Source: Paracoccaceae bacterium (GTDB lineage Bacteria; Pseudomonadota; Alphaproteobacteria; Rhodobacterales; Rhodobacteraceae). From it: a DNA stretch of 35,993 bases. The DNA is taken from contig JAAEUI010000378.1 of assembly GCA_024227475.1 (NCBI GenBank), positions 1 through 35,993 on the forward strand. Reading direction: 5' to 3'. The position numbers and the translations under genes were made by a program. The stretch's first letter is position 1, and each line of letters starts with the position of its first letter. Below are positions 16,823 to 26,410 of this stretch, in pieces. The notes beneath the pieces were generated by a model. The model saw nothing but the letters and a program-made list of their open reading frames with translations, ran no database searches and had not been told where the DNA came from.

Positions 16823-18178
16823 TTATTCCTTTGATCTGGCTGCTTTAGCAGCTCTTAACTTGTTCATTAACCGCAGGGCCAGCCCCGGCTTGTTGGCTTG
16901 TTTTGCACGGCTAATGGCCATCGCTTCATCCGGCACGTCGCTGGTGATGACTGAACCGGACCCGGTCATCGCATCGTCCCCAACCCGAACGGGTGCAACC
17001 AGCGCGGTGTTCGATCCGATAAAGGCCCGTTTACCGATGACCGTCTTGTGTTTGAACACCCCGTCATAGTTGCAGATGATTGTGCCTGCACCGATGTTAG
17101 CGGCGTCTCCTACCTCGGCATCACCGACATAAGACAGGTGGTTGATCTTGGCCCCTTCGCCGACCAGCGCGGCTTTGACTTCAACGAAATTGCCCACCCG
17201 TGCACCATCGCCGATTTCCGCACCCGGGCGCAGCCGCGCGTAGGGGCCGATGATGGCATGCTGGCTGACGTGGCAGCCTTCCAGATGGCTGAAGGCGCGG
17301 ATTATTGCACCAGATTCAACGGTGACATCCGGGCCGAACACTACATTGGGTTCCACAATCACGTCGCGCCCAATGATCGTGTCAAAGGAGAAATAAACCG
17401 TGTCTGGAGCTGTCAGGGTTGTCCCGTTTTCCATCGCCGCACCGCGGGCCCGCGCCTGAAAGGACGCCTCCGCTGCGGCCAGATCAGCCCGTGAATTGAC
17501 ACCCTGAGTCTCAGCCTCGTCACAAGAAATAGCCGCACAGCGCAGGCCTTCCGCCCGCGCCAGTGCGACAATGTCGGTCAGATAATACTCCCCGCTGGCA
17601 TTGTCATTTCCAACTTTTCCAAGCAGGTCAAACAGAACCTTTCGATCTGCACAAATCACACCAGAGTTGCACAACGAAATCTGTAACTGCTCTGGCGTGG
17701 CATCCTTAGCCTCAATGATCGCCATCAGCCCGTCTTCGGTAGTGGACCAAAGCCGCCCATAGTGCCCCGGATCAGTTGCCTCAAACCCCAGCACCACAAC
17801 GCCGTTGCCCTCGGCGCGTTTGTTCAGCATAGCTTGCAGGGTTTCAGGGCGCACGAAAGGAGTGTCGCCATAGAGCACGATGACATCGCCTGTAAAATCC
17901 GTCAAAGCGGCCTCGGCCTGTTTAACCGCATGTCCGGTGCCTTGTTGTTCGGCCTGATTGACCGCAATCGCATCGGGATCAAAGGTTTTTGCGACCTGTT
18001 CAACCTGCGCACCGCCAACCCCGGTCACCACCACAGTCTGCTCCGCCTCCAGACCGCGTGCTGACAGCATCGCATGCACCAAAAGCGGTGCCCCGGCGAC
18101 CTGGTGTAAAACCTTTGGCGTGTCGGAATTCATGCGGCTGCCCTGACCGGCTGCCAAAATGACCACTGCGATTGGCAT
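16823..18178 (-). CDS. glmU: Bifunctional UDP-GlcNAc pyrophosphorylase / glucosamine-1-P acetyltransferase
   Basis: A 451-residue bifunctional enzyme that acetylates glucosamine-1-phosphate and then makes UDP-GlcNAc. The N-terminal nucleotidyltransferase carries LAAGQGSRM near residues 8-16, and the C-terminal half is a left-handed beta helix with hexapeptide repeats (IGAGTIICNYDG, IGSNTALVAPVRVG). First gene of the glmU-glmS-alkylation repair operon; ATG at 18178. Phosphoglucosamine mutase glmM is not in the window. gph lies divergently upstream. Confidence 0.97.
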   Translation of the reverse strand: MPIAVVILAAGQGSRMNSDTPKVLHQVAGAPLLVHAMLSARGLEAEQTVVVTGVGGAQVEQVAKTFDPDAIAVNQAEQQGTGHAVKQAEAALTDFTGDVIVLYGDTPFVRPETLQAMLNKRAEGNGVVVLGFEATDPGHYGRLWSTTEDGLMAIIEAKDATPEQLQISLCNSGVICADRKVLFDLLGKVGNDNASGEYYLTDIVALARAEGLRCAAISCDEAETQGVNSRADLAAAEASFQARARGAAMENGTTLTAPDTVYFSFDTIIGRDVIVEPNVVFGPDVTVESGAIIRAFSHLEGCHVSQHAIIGPYARLRPGAEIGDGARVGNFVEVKAALVGEGAKINHLSYVGDAEVGDAANIGAGTIICNYDGVFKHKTVIGKRAFIGSNTALVAPVRVGDDAMTGSGSVITSDVPDEAMAISRAKQANKPGLALRLMNKLRAAKAARSKE

Positions 18179-18313
18179 CTATTGTCCTGTATTCTTTTGT
18201 TGTTCGCTGCTTTCTACATGGGTTTTGTGGCTTTCAAAAGGGGGCGGGACCTCAACAAAGCTTTCACTTGGTTACAGCCTGTGGCAAAGGGGAGGTTCGC
18301 GCAGGGGGATGTG

Positions 18314-18979
18314 ATGAAATCGGTTATCTTTGATCTTGATGGAACGCTGGCGGACACCAGCAAAGACCTGATTGCTGCGGCAAACGCATGTTTTAAGGGG
18401 TTGGGTGTTGGTGCGATACTGGATCCGGTGGCTGATGCCGAAACGGCGTTTCATGGCGGCCGCGCCATGCTACGGTTGGGGTTTTCACGGATCGGGTCGG
18501 ATTGGAGCGAGGCGGATGTCGAAACTCAGTTTCCTCTGGCGCTGGGTTATTACGGTGCGCATCTTGATGTTTACTCAACGCTTTACCCGGGTGTTGAAAT
18601 CGCTCTGAATGAACTGCTAAGTCGCGGCTATGCCCTGGGCATATGTACCAACAAACCGGAAGGTCTGGCTGATACCCTGACGCAAAAGCTTGGTATCCGG
18701 TCGATGTTTGGAGCGCTTTATGGGGCTGACACCCTGCCGGTTCGTAAGCCTGACCCGGCGCATCTGCTTGAAACCATTCAGGCTTTGGGTGGCGATCCAC
18801 GACGTTCTGTCCTCATTGGTGATACCAACAACGACCGCGATGCCTCCCGCGCGGCTAATGTGCCCAGTGTCCTGGTCACTTTCGGGCCAACAGGAAGGGC
18901 GGTTGAGGCGCTGAAGCCGGAGGCATTCCTGGATCACTACGATGACTTGCCGGACCTAATGGACCGGATGATCAGCTGA
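18314..18979 (+). CDS. gph: Phosphoglycolate phosphatase (HAD family)
   Basis: A 221-residue haloacid dehalogenase-superfamily phosphatase. Motif I is D7-x-D9 in FDLDGTLADT, motif II is in GICTNKPEG, and motif IV is GDTNNDRDAS. It resembles Gph, which clears 2-phosphoglycolate arising from DNA repair or photorespiration, though related HAD enzymes differ little in sequence. ATG at 18314 has AGGGGGA upstream; an extension to 18182 runs through the divergent promoter region and is rejected. Its stop overlaps that of the convergent MmgE/PrpD gene by 8 nt. Confidence 0.88.
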   Translation: MKSVIFDLDGTLADTSKDLIAAANACFKGLGVGAILDPVADAETAFHGGRAMLRLGFSRIGSDWSEADVETQFPLALGYYGAHLDVYSTLYPGVEIALNELLSRGYALGICTNKPEGLADTLTQKLGIRSMFGALYGADTLPVRKPDPAHLLETIQALGGDPRRSVLIGDTNNDRDASRAANVPSVLVTFGPTGRAVEALKPEAFLDHYDDLPDLMDRMIS

Positions 18980-20300
18980 CCGGGACACAGATTTCTGCCT
19001 GAAGTGGCGTAAGATCACCGCCGGTGCGAAGTGCGGAGAGCGCCGCCTCTATCCTGCCAGCACGATCTTTCCCCACAATATCGTCCGCAAGCAGATGGAA
19101 TTTCCCGCGCAATTCCGCTTCGCTCGGCGGGTCTTCTGCCGTCCAACGGGGTTGCAGGTAATCTGAAGTAACCACCCCGCCATCGCGCAGGTGCAATGTC
19201 GTTCTGGCATAGCGCTGTTCGGGGAAATTTTCGTTGCAAAACCGATCTTCCGATATCTTCATCGAACGCGACAAACGCTTGATTTCCGGGTCATTAAACG
19301 CACTGGGGTCGATTTCCGCCAGCCCCACAGTGCCCCGAACCAACGCTGCCGCACAAGGATATGACGTAGAATACTGCGCCTCTTCGGTGGATTTTGGGTC
19401 TTTGGTTGCCAGCCGCACGCTTTCGTGGAAGGTCGTTACCTCGATGTGGTCAACCTGATCCGCTGTCAGATTGTGTGTCCGCTTCAGCGCCAGAACCCCT
19501 TCAATCGGCCCTTGAGCCCAGCGGCACACCGGGTAGGGTTTGAAATATTGATCCATGATCAGCCAGTGCTCGCCCAGATCGGCCCAGAACCCGGCCACTT
19601 CCGGGGCCTCCAGGGTGATTGCCGGGGCGCCGGAAAATCCGTCCCGCGCCAGCAACGCCGCTGATACTCCGGCCATCGACCCCCAGCCGGAACCGTCCTT
19701 CAGCATGGTCGGGTGATCAATGCAGCGCATCATCTGGCTGCGCGGGCCGTGGTATTCGGCGATGCCCATGGCGTGGCGGGTCTGGTCATCGCTCAGCCCC
19801 AGGATACGCGCCCCAACCCCAGACGCCGCGACCCCAACCCAGGCACCGGACGTGTGGTAATCCGGAACCGAGGCGTGAAGCGCCAGTCCCAAACGCCCAC
19901 CAATTTCGTAACCAATTGCGATTGCGGTTAAAAAATCCTGACCGTCCAGTCCACCCTGTTGGTCTGACAGCGCCAGAACCGCTGGCAGCAATCCACATCC
20001 AATATGCCCTTTCACCGGATTATAGCCGTCATGGCAATCCACCGCATCAATGGTCATGCCCCCTGCCAGCGCGGCCCCCGCAACGCTGGTTTTGCGGTTG
20101 TCAAACAGTATTGGTACCGGGGATTTCCCACCGAAATGCGCCACAACGTGATCGCGGATTATTGCAGACAGCGGCGTCGTAGCCCCGGCAATTCCGGTTC
20201 CAATCTGGTCCAACACGCAAAGCTCTGCCTGGTTTTGCACGCGACCTGGCAAATCCTCCCAACGGGTGTCCTGCAAGAATCGGATTGGATCAACGGTCAT
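18972..20300 (-). CDS. MmgE/PrpD family protein
   Basis: A 442-residue member of the MmgE/PrpD family, which includes 2-methylcitrate dehydratase, cis-aconitate decarboxylase and iminodisuccinate epimerase. Family features include VDCHDGYNPVKGHIGCGLLPA in the N-terminal helical domain and the YFKPYPVCRWAQGPI segment. No prpB or prpC is adjacent, so a methylcitrate role is not supported. ATG at 20300 has AAGGGG 6 nt upstream. The gene is divergent from a DegT aminotransferase and shares with it a 137-nt control region containing a perfect palindrome. Confidence 0.85.
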   Translation of the reverse strand: MTVDPIRFLQDTRWEDLPGRVQNQAELCVLDQIGTGIAGATTPLSAIIRDHVVAHFGGKSPVPILFDNRKTSVAGAALAGGMTIDAVDCHDGYNPVKGHIGCGLLPAVLALSDQQGGLDGQDFLTAIAIGYEIGGRLGLALHASVPDYHTSGAWVGVAASGVGARILGLSDDQTRHAMGIAEYHGPRSQMMRCIDHPTMLKDGSGWGSMAGVSAALLARDGFSGAPAITLEAPEVAGFWADLGEHWLIMDQYFKPYPVCRWAQGPIEGVLALKRTHNLTADQVDHIEVTTFHESVRLATKDPKSTEEAQYSTSYPCAAALVRGTVGLAEIDPSAFNDPEIKRLSRSMKISEDRFCNENFPEQRYARTTLHLRDGGVVTSDYLQPRWTAEDPPSEAELRGKFHLLADDIVGKDRAGRIEAALSALRTGGDLTPLQAEICVPVS

Positions 20301-20324
20301 GGGCTGCCCCTTTACCGCCAGCCT

Positions 20325-20339
20325 TTTGGAATTTCCAAA
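20325..20339. promoter_or_regulatory. Operator-like perfect palindrome
   Basis: TTTGGAA-T-TTCCAAA is a perfect 7-bp inverted repeat with a single central base, located 24 nt upstream of the MmgE/PrpD start in the divergent region. Its form suits a dimeric regulator. The regulator is unknown and not encoded nearby. Confidence 0.45.
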
Positions 20340-20356
20340 CTGCCGCTTGCGGTTTT

Positions 20357-20411
20357 GCGACAATTCACGTCGGTGCTTGCAATTTGTCGCTGTGCCTGCC
20401 TTTTGTATGCT
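20357..20411 (+). promoter_or_regulatory. Possible promoter and inverted repeat for the DegT gene
   Basis: TTGTCG (20384-20389) and TATGCT (20406-20411) are spaced 16 nt, a plausible -35/-10 pair about 27 nt before the GTG start. The -35 lies inside the right arm of a 7-bp inverted repeat, GCGACAA (20357-20363) and TTGTCGC (20384-20390), separated by 20 nt, which could bind a regulator. Confidence 0.4.
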
Positions 20412-20437
20412 CAATTTTAAACTGAAGGGCCTGATCC

Positions 20438-21652
20438 GTGCACGAAAAGTTCACCGGCAATTTCACCCAGCAACAACCTCTGCCGGAAGAGGCGATTGAG
20501 GCGGCCGTGCGGGTTATGCGCCACGGTCGGCTGCATCGTTACAACGTGGTTGATGGCGAAATTGCCGAAACCGCCGCGCTGGAGCTGGAATTTGCCGCTT
20601 TTACCGGAGCGAAATACTGTCTGGCGGTGGCGTCCGGTGGTTATGCGCTGACCGCGGCGCTGAAGGCGGCAGGCGCCAAACCAGACGAAAAGGTGCTGAC
20701 CAACGCGTTCACCCTCGCGCCGGTGCCCGGTGCCATCGCCAACGCTGGTTGTGAGCCGGTTTTTGTCGAAGTGACCGAACAACTGGTGATGGACTTTGAT
20801 GATCTGGCACTGAAAATCGAAGCCAGCGGGGCGCGTTTCTTGATGCTCAGCCATATGCGCGGCCATATAGCCGACATGGATGCACTGATGGCGATCTGTG
20901 AGGCGGCAGAGGTCAAAGTGATCGAGGATTGCGCCCACACCATGGGGGCGGAATGGAACGGTATCTCCAGCGGGCGACACGGCATTGCCGCCTGTTATTC
21001 GACCCAGACCTTCAAACACCTGAACTCAGGCGAGGGCGGGTTGCTGATCAGTGATGATGCCGAACTGATGGCCCGCGCCACCATGCTGTCGGGCTCCTAT
21101 ATGCTATATGACCGCCACGTTGCCGGAGCCCCGGCAGAGACCTTCGCCGACATTCGCCTCGACACGCCAAATTGTTCTGGTCGGATGGACAATCTGCGCG
21201 CCGCGATCCTGCGTCCGCAATTGGCGCGGCTTGGAGAGCAATGCGAGGCCTGGAATGCGCGATATCGGCGCATAGAGTCGGGTTTGTGCAATGTTTCAGG
21301 TTTAAAGCTGATAAATCGGCCCGAAAAAGAGGCATATGTGATGTCGTCTTTTCAGTTCTTGCTGCCTGATTTTCCCCCGAATGCCGTGCTTGAAGTGGTC
21401 GGCACCTGTGAAAAACGCGGTGTCGAGCTGAAATGGTTTGGCGCAGATCAACCTACTGGTTTCACCTCGCGCCACGACAGCTGGCGCTATGTGCCGCGCC
21501 AACAGCTGCCACAAACCGACCGGATTTTGTCGGGCCTGCTGGACCTGCGCCTTCCCCTGACCTTCAGCCTGGAGGATTGCGATCTGATCGCCACAATCAT
21601 CCGTCAGGAGGTCGAGCGGGTTTTTCAGGGTGACCCGGCACCGCAAGGCTGA
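20438..21652 (+). CDS. DegT/DnrJ/EryC1/StrS family PLP aminotransferase
   Basis: A 404-residue fold-type I PLP enzyme of the sugar aminotransferase group. The PLP lysine is K193 in TFKHLNSGEGG; the aspartate binding the pyridine nitrogen is in VIEDCAHTMG. Such enzymes usually transfer an amino group to nucleotide-linked keto sugars, but no sugar pathway genes are nearby, so the substrate is unknown. The N-terminal LHRYNVVDGEIAETAALE replaces the usual G-x-x-v-x-x-LE entry. GTG start at 20438 with GAAGGG 8 nt upstream. Divergent from the MmgE/PrpD gene. Confidence 0.85.
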   Translation: MHEKFTGNFTQQQPLPEEAIEAAVRVMRHGRLHRYNVVDGEIAETAALELEFAAFTGAKYCLAVASGGYALTAALKAAGAKPDEKVLTNAFTLAPVPGAIANAGCEPVFVEVTEQLVMDFDDLALKIEASGARFLMLSHMRGHIADMDALMAICEAAEVKVIEDCAHTMGAEWNGISSGRHGIAACYSTQTFKHLNSGEGGLLISDDAELMARATMLSGSYMLYDRHVAGAPAETFADIRLDTPNCSGRMDNLRAAILRPQLARLGEQCEAWNARYRRIESGLCNVSGLKLINRPEKEAYVMSSFQFLLPDFPPNAVLEVVGTCEKRGVELKWFGADQPTGFTSRHDSWRYVPRQQLPQTDRILSGLLDLRLPLTFSLEDCDLIATIIRQEVERVFQGDPAPQG

Positions 21653-21717
21653 GCGCTGTTGGCTCGCACCTGCGGGTTTGCTATACCCGCGCAAGGTATA
21701 TTTGGACCGAGGCGTCG

Positions 21718-23421
21718 ATGACTCCCAAAGAAGCAATGGTGCAGGCCAAAGCGGTGGCAAAAGCGGGCGATTTCGACCGCGCGGCGGCGCTTTATGAGCA
21801 GGTGCTGGCGCGGGCTCCCAAACACACCGAAGCGGGTAAAGCCCTGCGCAAGCTGAAAAAGCAGATGGCGGCCCCCAAGCGGCCGATCACGGTGCCCGAG
21901 TTGCAGGAGCTGCAGAACCTGGTCAGCAGTGGCGATTTTATCACAGCCAAAACCCGCCTTGCCAGACTGCTGCCCCGCGCACCCAAAGCGCCTTTTCTGC
22001 ATCTTCAAAGCGGCCTGATCGAAGCTGGTACCGGGCACCCTGAAACGGCTTTGACCCACTTCAGGCGAGCGCTCGAACTTGACCCGGACTTTGTAGACGC
22101 CCGTATAAACCTCGCCATCGCCTGTGGTGATCTGGGCCTTCATCAGGAAGCGATAGAAGCATGCGAGACTGGGCTAAAGACAAACCCTGAAAATACTTTT
22201 GTTCTAGTCGCTTACAGCGAGAACCTGATGCAAATGGGGAGCGGCAGTGAAGCTGAGAAAGCGGCGCGGAAAGCCACTGAACTGACCCCCGGTTTTGCCC
22301 TGGCCTGGATGAGTCTCGGGCAGATTCTGAACAGCCGTGGGCAAAAACAACAGGCGATTGACAGCTTTGAACAAGCGGTGCAATGCGAACCTGACATGAT
22401 CGGTGCGCATGTTGAACTGGTCCGCCTATTGGGCCGCGATGCGCCGCCCGAAAAAGCAGACCGGCTGGCTGGGTTTCTCAACAGTGAAATCCTGAACCCG
22501 ATGGACGCCGCCGCCATCCATTTTGCGCTGGCGGACATGTTTGACGGGCAGGGCGATGTTGAGTCTGCGTTCAGGCATTACGCCGCTGGCAACCAATTGC
22601 GTCATCAGATGAATCCCTATGATCACGTCAAGGAAACGCGCCAGTTCGAGGCCGTCAAACGAGTGTTCGCGGGCAACAAACTGGCTAGGATTGACGGCAA
22701 CGGTGTCACCCAACCCCGCCCAATATTCATCGTCGGCATGAATCGCTCCGGCACCTCGCTGGTCGAGCAGATTCTGGCCGGTCACTCCGATGTCCACGGA
22801 GCCGGAGAACTTGACCTGATCGACCAGTTTGCCGCCCGGTTCGAAGGCAGGTTGGAGCGGGCGGCCTCTGCTGAGCTGCAGAATTTCCGTGACCGCTATC
22901 TTAGTGACCTTGCCAATCGCAGTGACCGACCGGTTATTACGGACAAGATGCCAATCAACTATCGCTGGATCGGCCTGATTTTGCATCTGTTCCCGAATGC
23001 GCAGATCATCGCGCTGGAGCGTTCCCCGGGCGATGTGTGTTTTTCCAACTTCAAGGCTTCGTTCGGCAGCTCCGGCCACGCCTATAGCTATGACATGGTG
23101 GCGCTGGCGCAAAATTATGCCCACCACCTTGAGGTTATGACGTTTTGGAAAGAACATTTCGGCGGTGCAATAAAATCCATCCGCTATGAAACCCTGATCG
23201 AAGCGCCGGAGCAGGAAGCGCGGGCACTTCTGGCCTGGCTCGGGCTTGACTGGCAGCCCCAGGTCATGGAGTTCCACAAACTTGACCGCACCGTGCGAAC
23301 GCTCAGCCAGGGGCAGGTGCATCAGGGGATTTACACAAGTTCGGTCGGGCGGTGGAAGCCCTATGCGACCTACCTTATGCCGTTGATGGATGAACTGGAG
23401 CGATTGGGCGTCCGGTCTTAA
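21718..23421 (+). CDS. TPR-repeat sulfotransferase
   Basis: A 567-residue two-part protein. Residues about 5-290 contain tetratricopeptide repeats (for example FDRAAALYEQVLARAP and PETALTHFRRALELDPD). Residues about 330-565 form a sulfotransferase domain with a 5'-phosphosulfate loop FIVGMNRSGTSLVEQIL near 335-352 and a 3'-phosphate loop LERSPGDVCFSNF near 432. It should transfer sulfate from PAPS to a protein or glycan acceptor; TPR-sulfotransferases resemble tyrosylprotein sulfotransferases. No signal peptide is visible. ATG at 21718 with GAGG upstream. It lies just before the leucine operon but has a separate transcript. Confidence 0.88.
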   Translation: MTPKEAMVQAKAVAKAGDFDRAAALYEQVLARAPKHTEAGKALRKLKKQMAAPKRPITVPELQELQNLVSSGDFITAKTRLARLLPRAPKAPFLHLQSGLIEAGTGHPETALTHFRRALELDPDFVDARINLAIACGDLGLHQEAIEACETGLKTNPENTFVLVAYSENLMQMGSGSEAEKAARKATELTPGFALAWMSLGQILNSRGQKQQAIDSFEQAVQCEPDMIGAHVELVRLLGRDAPPEKADRLAGFLNSEILNPMDAAAIHFALADMFDGQGDVESAFRHYAAGNQLRHQMNPYDHVKETRQFEAVKRVFAGNKLARIDGNGVTQPRPIFIVGMNRSGTSLVEQILAGHSDVHGAGELDLIDQFAARFEGRLERAASAELQNFRDRYLSDLANRSDRPVITDKMPINYRWIGLILHLFPNAQIIALERSPGDVCFSNFKASFGSSGHAYSYDMVALAQNYAHHLEVMTFWKEHFGGAIKSIRYETLIEAPEQEARALLAWLGLDWQPQVMEFHKLDRTVRTLSQGQVHQGIYTSSVGRWKPYATYLMPLMDELERLGVRS

Positions 23422-23458
23422 GTCAGTAGAAACTTCGATTCCCGTTGCAATCAAATGG

Positions 23459-23501
23459 TGGACAAACGCGTTTCTGCATCCTATAAATGAACAAGTGTTC
23501 A
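23459..23501 (+). promoter_or_regulatory. Promoter and operator of the leucine catabolism operon
   Basis: TGGACA (23459-23464), a 17-nt spacer and TATAAA (23482-23487) form a good sigma70-type promoter. Directly behind the -10 lies TGAACA-AG-TGTTCA (23488-23501), a perfect palindrome covering the expected start site at about 23494. This suits repression, for example by a TetR-type regulator responding to acyl-CoA. The regulator gene is not in the window. Confidence 0.7.
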
Positions 23502-23521
23502 ATTAATGTCGGAGCCTGCCC

Positions 23522-24688
23522 ATGTTCACCGCATCCATGAATTTCGCCTGTGGCGAAGAAATCGAAGCCCTGCGCGATATGGTGCATCGCTGGGCCCAGG
23601 ATCGGGTTGCGCCGATGGCGGCTGAGATTGACCGATCGAACGAATTCCCGGCCGAGCTGTGGAAAGAGATGGGCGAGTTGGGTCTGCTCGGCATCACCGT
23701 GCCCGAAGAATACGGCGGGGCTGACATGGGCTATCTGGCCCATACCATTGCGGTTGAGGAAATCGCCAGGGCCAGCGCCTCAGTTTCACTCAGCTACGGC
23801 GCCCATTCCAACCTCTGCGTCAACCAGATCAAGCTGAATGGCAACGACGAACAGAAAGCAAAGTACCTGCCACGCCTGATTTCCGGTGATCACGTCGGGG
23901 CGCTGGCGATGTCAGAAGCGGGGGCCGGGTCTGACGTTGTGTCAATGAAACTGCGCGCCGAAAAACGCAACGACCGCTATGTGCTGAACGGCACCAAATA
24001 CTGGATCACCAACGGCCCGGACGCAGACACGCTGGTGGTCTACGCCAAGACCGACCCGGATGCCGGGCCGCGCGGCATGACTGCTTTTATTATTGAAAAA
24101 GAAATGGTTGGATTTTCTACCAGCCCGCATTTCGACAAAATGGGCATGCGCGGCTCCAATACCGCTGAGCTGATTTTCGAAGACGTCGAAGTGCCGTTTG
24201 AAAACGTGCTCGGCGAAGAAGGCAAGGGCGTTGCCGTGCTGATGTCCGGTCTGGATTACGAACGCGTTGTGCTGTCGGGCATCGGCGTCGGCCTGATGCA
24301 TTCAGTGCTCGACCACATCATGCCCTACATGGTCGAGCGCAAGCAGTTCGGCGAAAGCATCGGTAATTTCCAGCTGATGCAGGGCAAAATCGCCGACATC
24401 TACGCCGCGATGAACTCATCACGTGCCTATGTCTATGCCGTGGCTGGCGCCTGCGACCGCGGCCAGGTCACCCGCCAGGACGCTGCCGCCTGCGTACTGT
24501 ACAGCGCCGAACAAGGCATGCAGGTTGCGATTCAGGGCGTGCAGGCCATGGGTGGGGCCGGGTTTTTGAACGACTCGCCGCTCAGCCGCATCATGCGGGA
24601 TGCCAAGCTGATGGAGATCGGGGCGGGGACCAGTGAGGTCAGGCGGATGCTCTGCGGGCGCGAGTTGATGAAGCTGCAAGGGGCGTAA
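23522..24688 (+). CDS. ivd: Isovaleryl-CoA dehydrogenase
   Basis: A 388-residue acyl-CoA dehydrogenase that oxidises isovaleryl-CoA to 3-methylcrotonyl-CoA with FAD, passing electrons to ETF. The catalytic glutamate is E247 in GLDYERVV, the helix position used by isovaleryl-CoA dehydrogenases rather than the C-terminal position of short-chain enzymes. The [14 protein letters not shown] and [10 protein letters not shown] flavin-site segments are present. First gene of the operon; ATG at 23522 with GGAG 7 nt upstream. The mccB start is 2 nt after its stop. Confidence 0.95.
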   Translation: MFTASMNFACGEEIEALRDMVHRWAQDRVAPMAAEIDRSNEFPAELWKEMGELGLLGITVPEEYGGADMGYLAHTIAVEEIARASASVSLSYGAHSNLCVNQIKLNGNDEQKAKYLPRLISGDHVGALAMSEAGAGSDVVSMKLRAEKRNDRYVLNGTKYWITNGPDADTLVVYAKTDPDAGPRGMTAFIIEKEMVGFSTSPHFDKMGMRGSNTAELIFEDVEVPFENVLGEEGKGVAVLMSGLDYERVVLSGIGVGLMHSVLDHIMPYMVERKQFGESIGNFQLMQGKIADIYAAMNSSRAYVYAVAGACDRGQVTRQDAAACVLYSAEQGMQVAIQGVQAMGGAGFLNDSPLSRIMRDAKLMEIGAGTSEVRRMLCGRELMKLQGA

Positions 24689-24690
24689 CG

Positions 24691-26298
24691 ATGGCCACTC
24701 TCACATCTGCCGTTGCTGCGGGATCAGAAACCTTTGCCAGCTACTCTCAGGCCAACACCGAGGCCCTCACCTTAATCGCTGAGGCCGCCGAGCTTGCCCA
24801 CGTCGGCGGAGGCGAGCGGTCCCGTGAGCGCCATATCGCGCGTGGCAAGATGCTGCCGCGCCAGCGGGTTGCCAACCTGCTCGACCCCGGCTCGCCCTTT
24901 CTTGAAGTCGGTCAGACCGCCGCACATAACATGTACGAAGGTGCTGCCCCGTCAGCCGGGGTGGTTGCAGGCATCGGGCGGGTGCATGGCCGTCAGATCA
25001 TGGTGGTCTGCAACGACGCCACCGTCAAAGGCGGCACCTATTTTCCGATGACGGTGAAAAAACACCTGCGCGCGCAGGAAATTGCCGAGGAAAACCGCCT
25101 GCCATGCGTCTATCTGGTGGATAGTGGCGGTGCCAACCTGCCCAATCAGGACGAAGTGTTCCCGGATCGCGAACATTTCGGGCGTATCTTCTACAATCAG
25201 GCCAACATGTCGGCCAAGGGCATCCCGCAGATTGGCGTGGTCATGGGGTCCTGCACCGCTGGTGGCGCTTACGTTCCGGCGATGTCGGATGTTTCGATCA
25301 TCGTCAGGGAACAGGGCACCATCTTCCTTGCTGGTCCGCCGCTTGTCAAAGCCGCAACCGGCGAGGAAGTAACAGCCGAAGACCTCGGTGGTGGCGATAT
25401 TCACACCCGCCTGTCCGGCGTGGCCGATTATCTGGCCGAGGATGACGCCCACGCGCTGGCGCTGGCCCGTCAGGCGGTGGCCAATCTGGGTGCCTCGGAA
25501 GGCGCCCAGGTGGACCGCCGCACGCCGCAGACCCCCGCATATGATCCCACCGAGATGCTTGGTGTGGTACCGCCTGATCTCAAAACCCCATATGATGTCC
25601 GCGAAGTCATCGCCCGGATCGTCGACGGCTCAGATTTCGACGAATTCAAGGTTCGTTTCGGCACCACGCTGGTCTGCGGGTTTGCCCGTATCGACGGCAA
25701 GCCGTGTGGTATCATCGCCAACAACGGCATCCTGTTTTCCGAAAGCGCACAGAAGGGCGCGCATTTCGTGGAACTGTGCTCACAGCGCAAGATACCCTTG
25801 ATTTTCCTGCAGAATATCACCGGATTCATGGTCGGGCAGAAATACGAAAGCGAAGGCATCGCGCGCCACGGGGCCAAGCTGGTGACCGCGGTTGCCACCA
25901 CCAAAGTGCCCAAGATCACCGTGGTGCTCGGAGGCTCTTTCGGGGCTGGCAACTACGGTATGGCCGGTCGCGCCTACAGCCCGCGTTTCATGTGGAGCTG
26001 GCCCAACTCGCGAACGTCGGTGATGGGTGGCGAACAGGCCGCCAGCGTTTTGGCCACGGTAAAACGCGAAGGTATTGAACGCCGAGGCGGGAAGTGGACA
26101 GAGGAAGAAGAAGCCGAATTCAAACGCCCGACCATCGAGATGTTCGAACGGCAAGGCCATCCGCTCTATGCCTCGGCCCGGCTGTGGGACGACGGCGTTA
26201 TCGACCCACGAAAAACCCGCGATGTGCTGGCGTTGTCTCTGGAGGCCTGCCTGAGTGCGCCAATAGAGGAGACACGCTTTGGCGTGTTCAGGATGTGA
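24691..26298 (+). CDS. mccB: 3-methylcrotonyl-CoA carboxylase beta subunit (carboxyltransferase)
   Basis: A 535-residue biotin-dependent carboxyltransferase of the crotonase-fold type. It moves CO2 from carboxybiotin on MccA to 3-methylcrotonyl-CoA, giving 3-methylglutaconyl-CoA. The two carboxyltransferase halves are both complete, with [14 protein letters not shown] in the N half and [14 protein letters not shown] and [11 protein letters not shown] in the C half, as in MCC beta. ATG at 24691 with AAGGGG upstream. Between it and mccA lies a 171-nt GC-rich spacer, unusual for this otherwise tight operon. Confidence 0.95.
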   Translation: MATLTSAVAAGSETFASYSQANTEALTLIAEAAELAHVGGGERSRERHIARGKMLPRQRVANLLDPGSPFLEVGQTAAHNMYEGAAPSAGVVAGIGRVHGRQIMVVCNDATVKGGTYFPMTVKKHLRAQEIAEENRLPCVYLVDSGGANLPNQDEVFPDREHFGRIFYNQANMSAKGIPQIGVVMGSCTAGGAYVPAMSDVSIIVREQGTIFLAGPPLVKAATGEEVTAEDLGGGDIHTRLSGVADYLAEDDAHALALARQAVANLGASEGAQVDRRTPQTPAYDPTEMLGVVPPDLKTPYDVREVIARIVDGSDFDEFKVRFGTTLVCGFARIDGKPCGIIANNGILFSESAQKGAHFVELCSQRKIPLIFLQNITGFMVGQKYESEGIARHGAKLVTAVATTKVPKITVVLGGSFGAGNYGMAGRAYSPRFMWSWPNSRTSVMGGEQAASVLATVKREGIERRGGKWTEEEEAEFKRPTIEMFERQGHPLYASARLWDDGVIDPRKTRDVLALSLEACLSAPIEETRFGVFRM

Positions 26299-26327
26299 TG
26301 GGTACGGTGTTGATGAATTCGAACAGG

Positions 26328-26410
26328 ATCGCGCCCGACACCGAGGGTGGGCGTATCGCGCCCGCCCTGGGGGGCGGGGTTGGGCGCGATCCGAGCCGCA
26401 AGCGGCTCGG
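26328..26410. repeat. GC-rich repeat cluster between mccB and mccA
   Basis: ATCGCGCCC occurs twice directly (26328-26336 and 26355-26363) and once inverted as GGGCGCGAT (26382-26390), followed at once by a perfect hairpin CCGAGCCGC-AA-GCGGCTCGG (26391-26410). The block interrupts an operon whose other junctions overlap. It looks like a small palindromic intergenic element (REP-like), or an RNA stability element that sets mccB against mccA levels. Confidence 0.55.

Noticed and set aside
22426-23502. A 358-residue frame antisense to the TPR-sulfotransferase
   Set aside because: Sense protein has clear catalytic loops; antisense frame is a codon-bias artefact.
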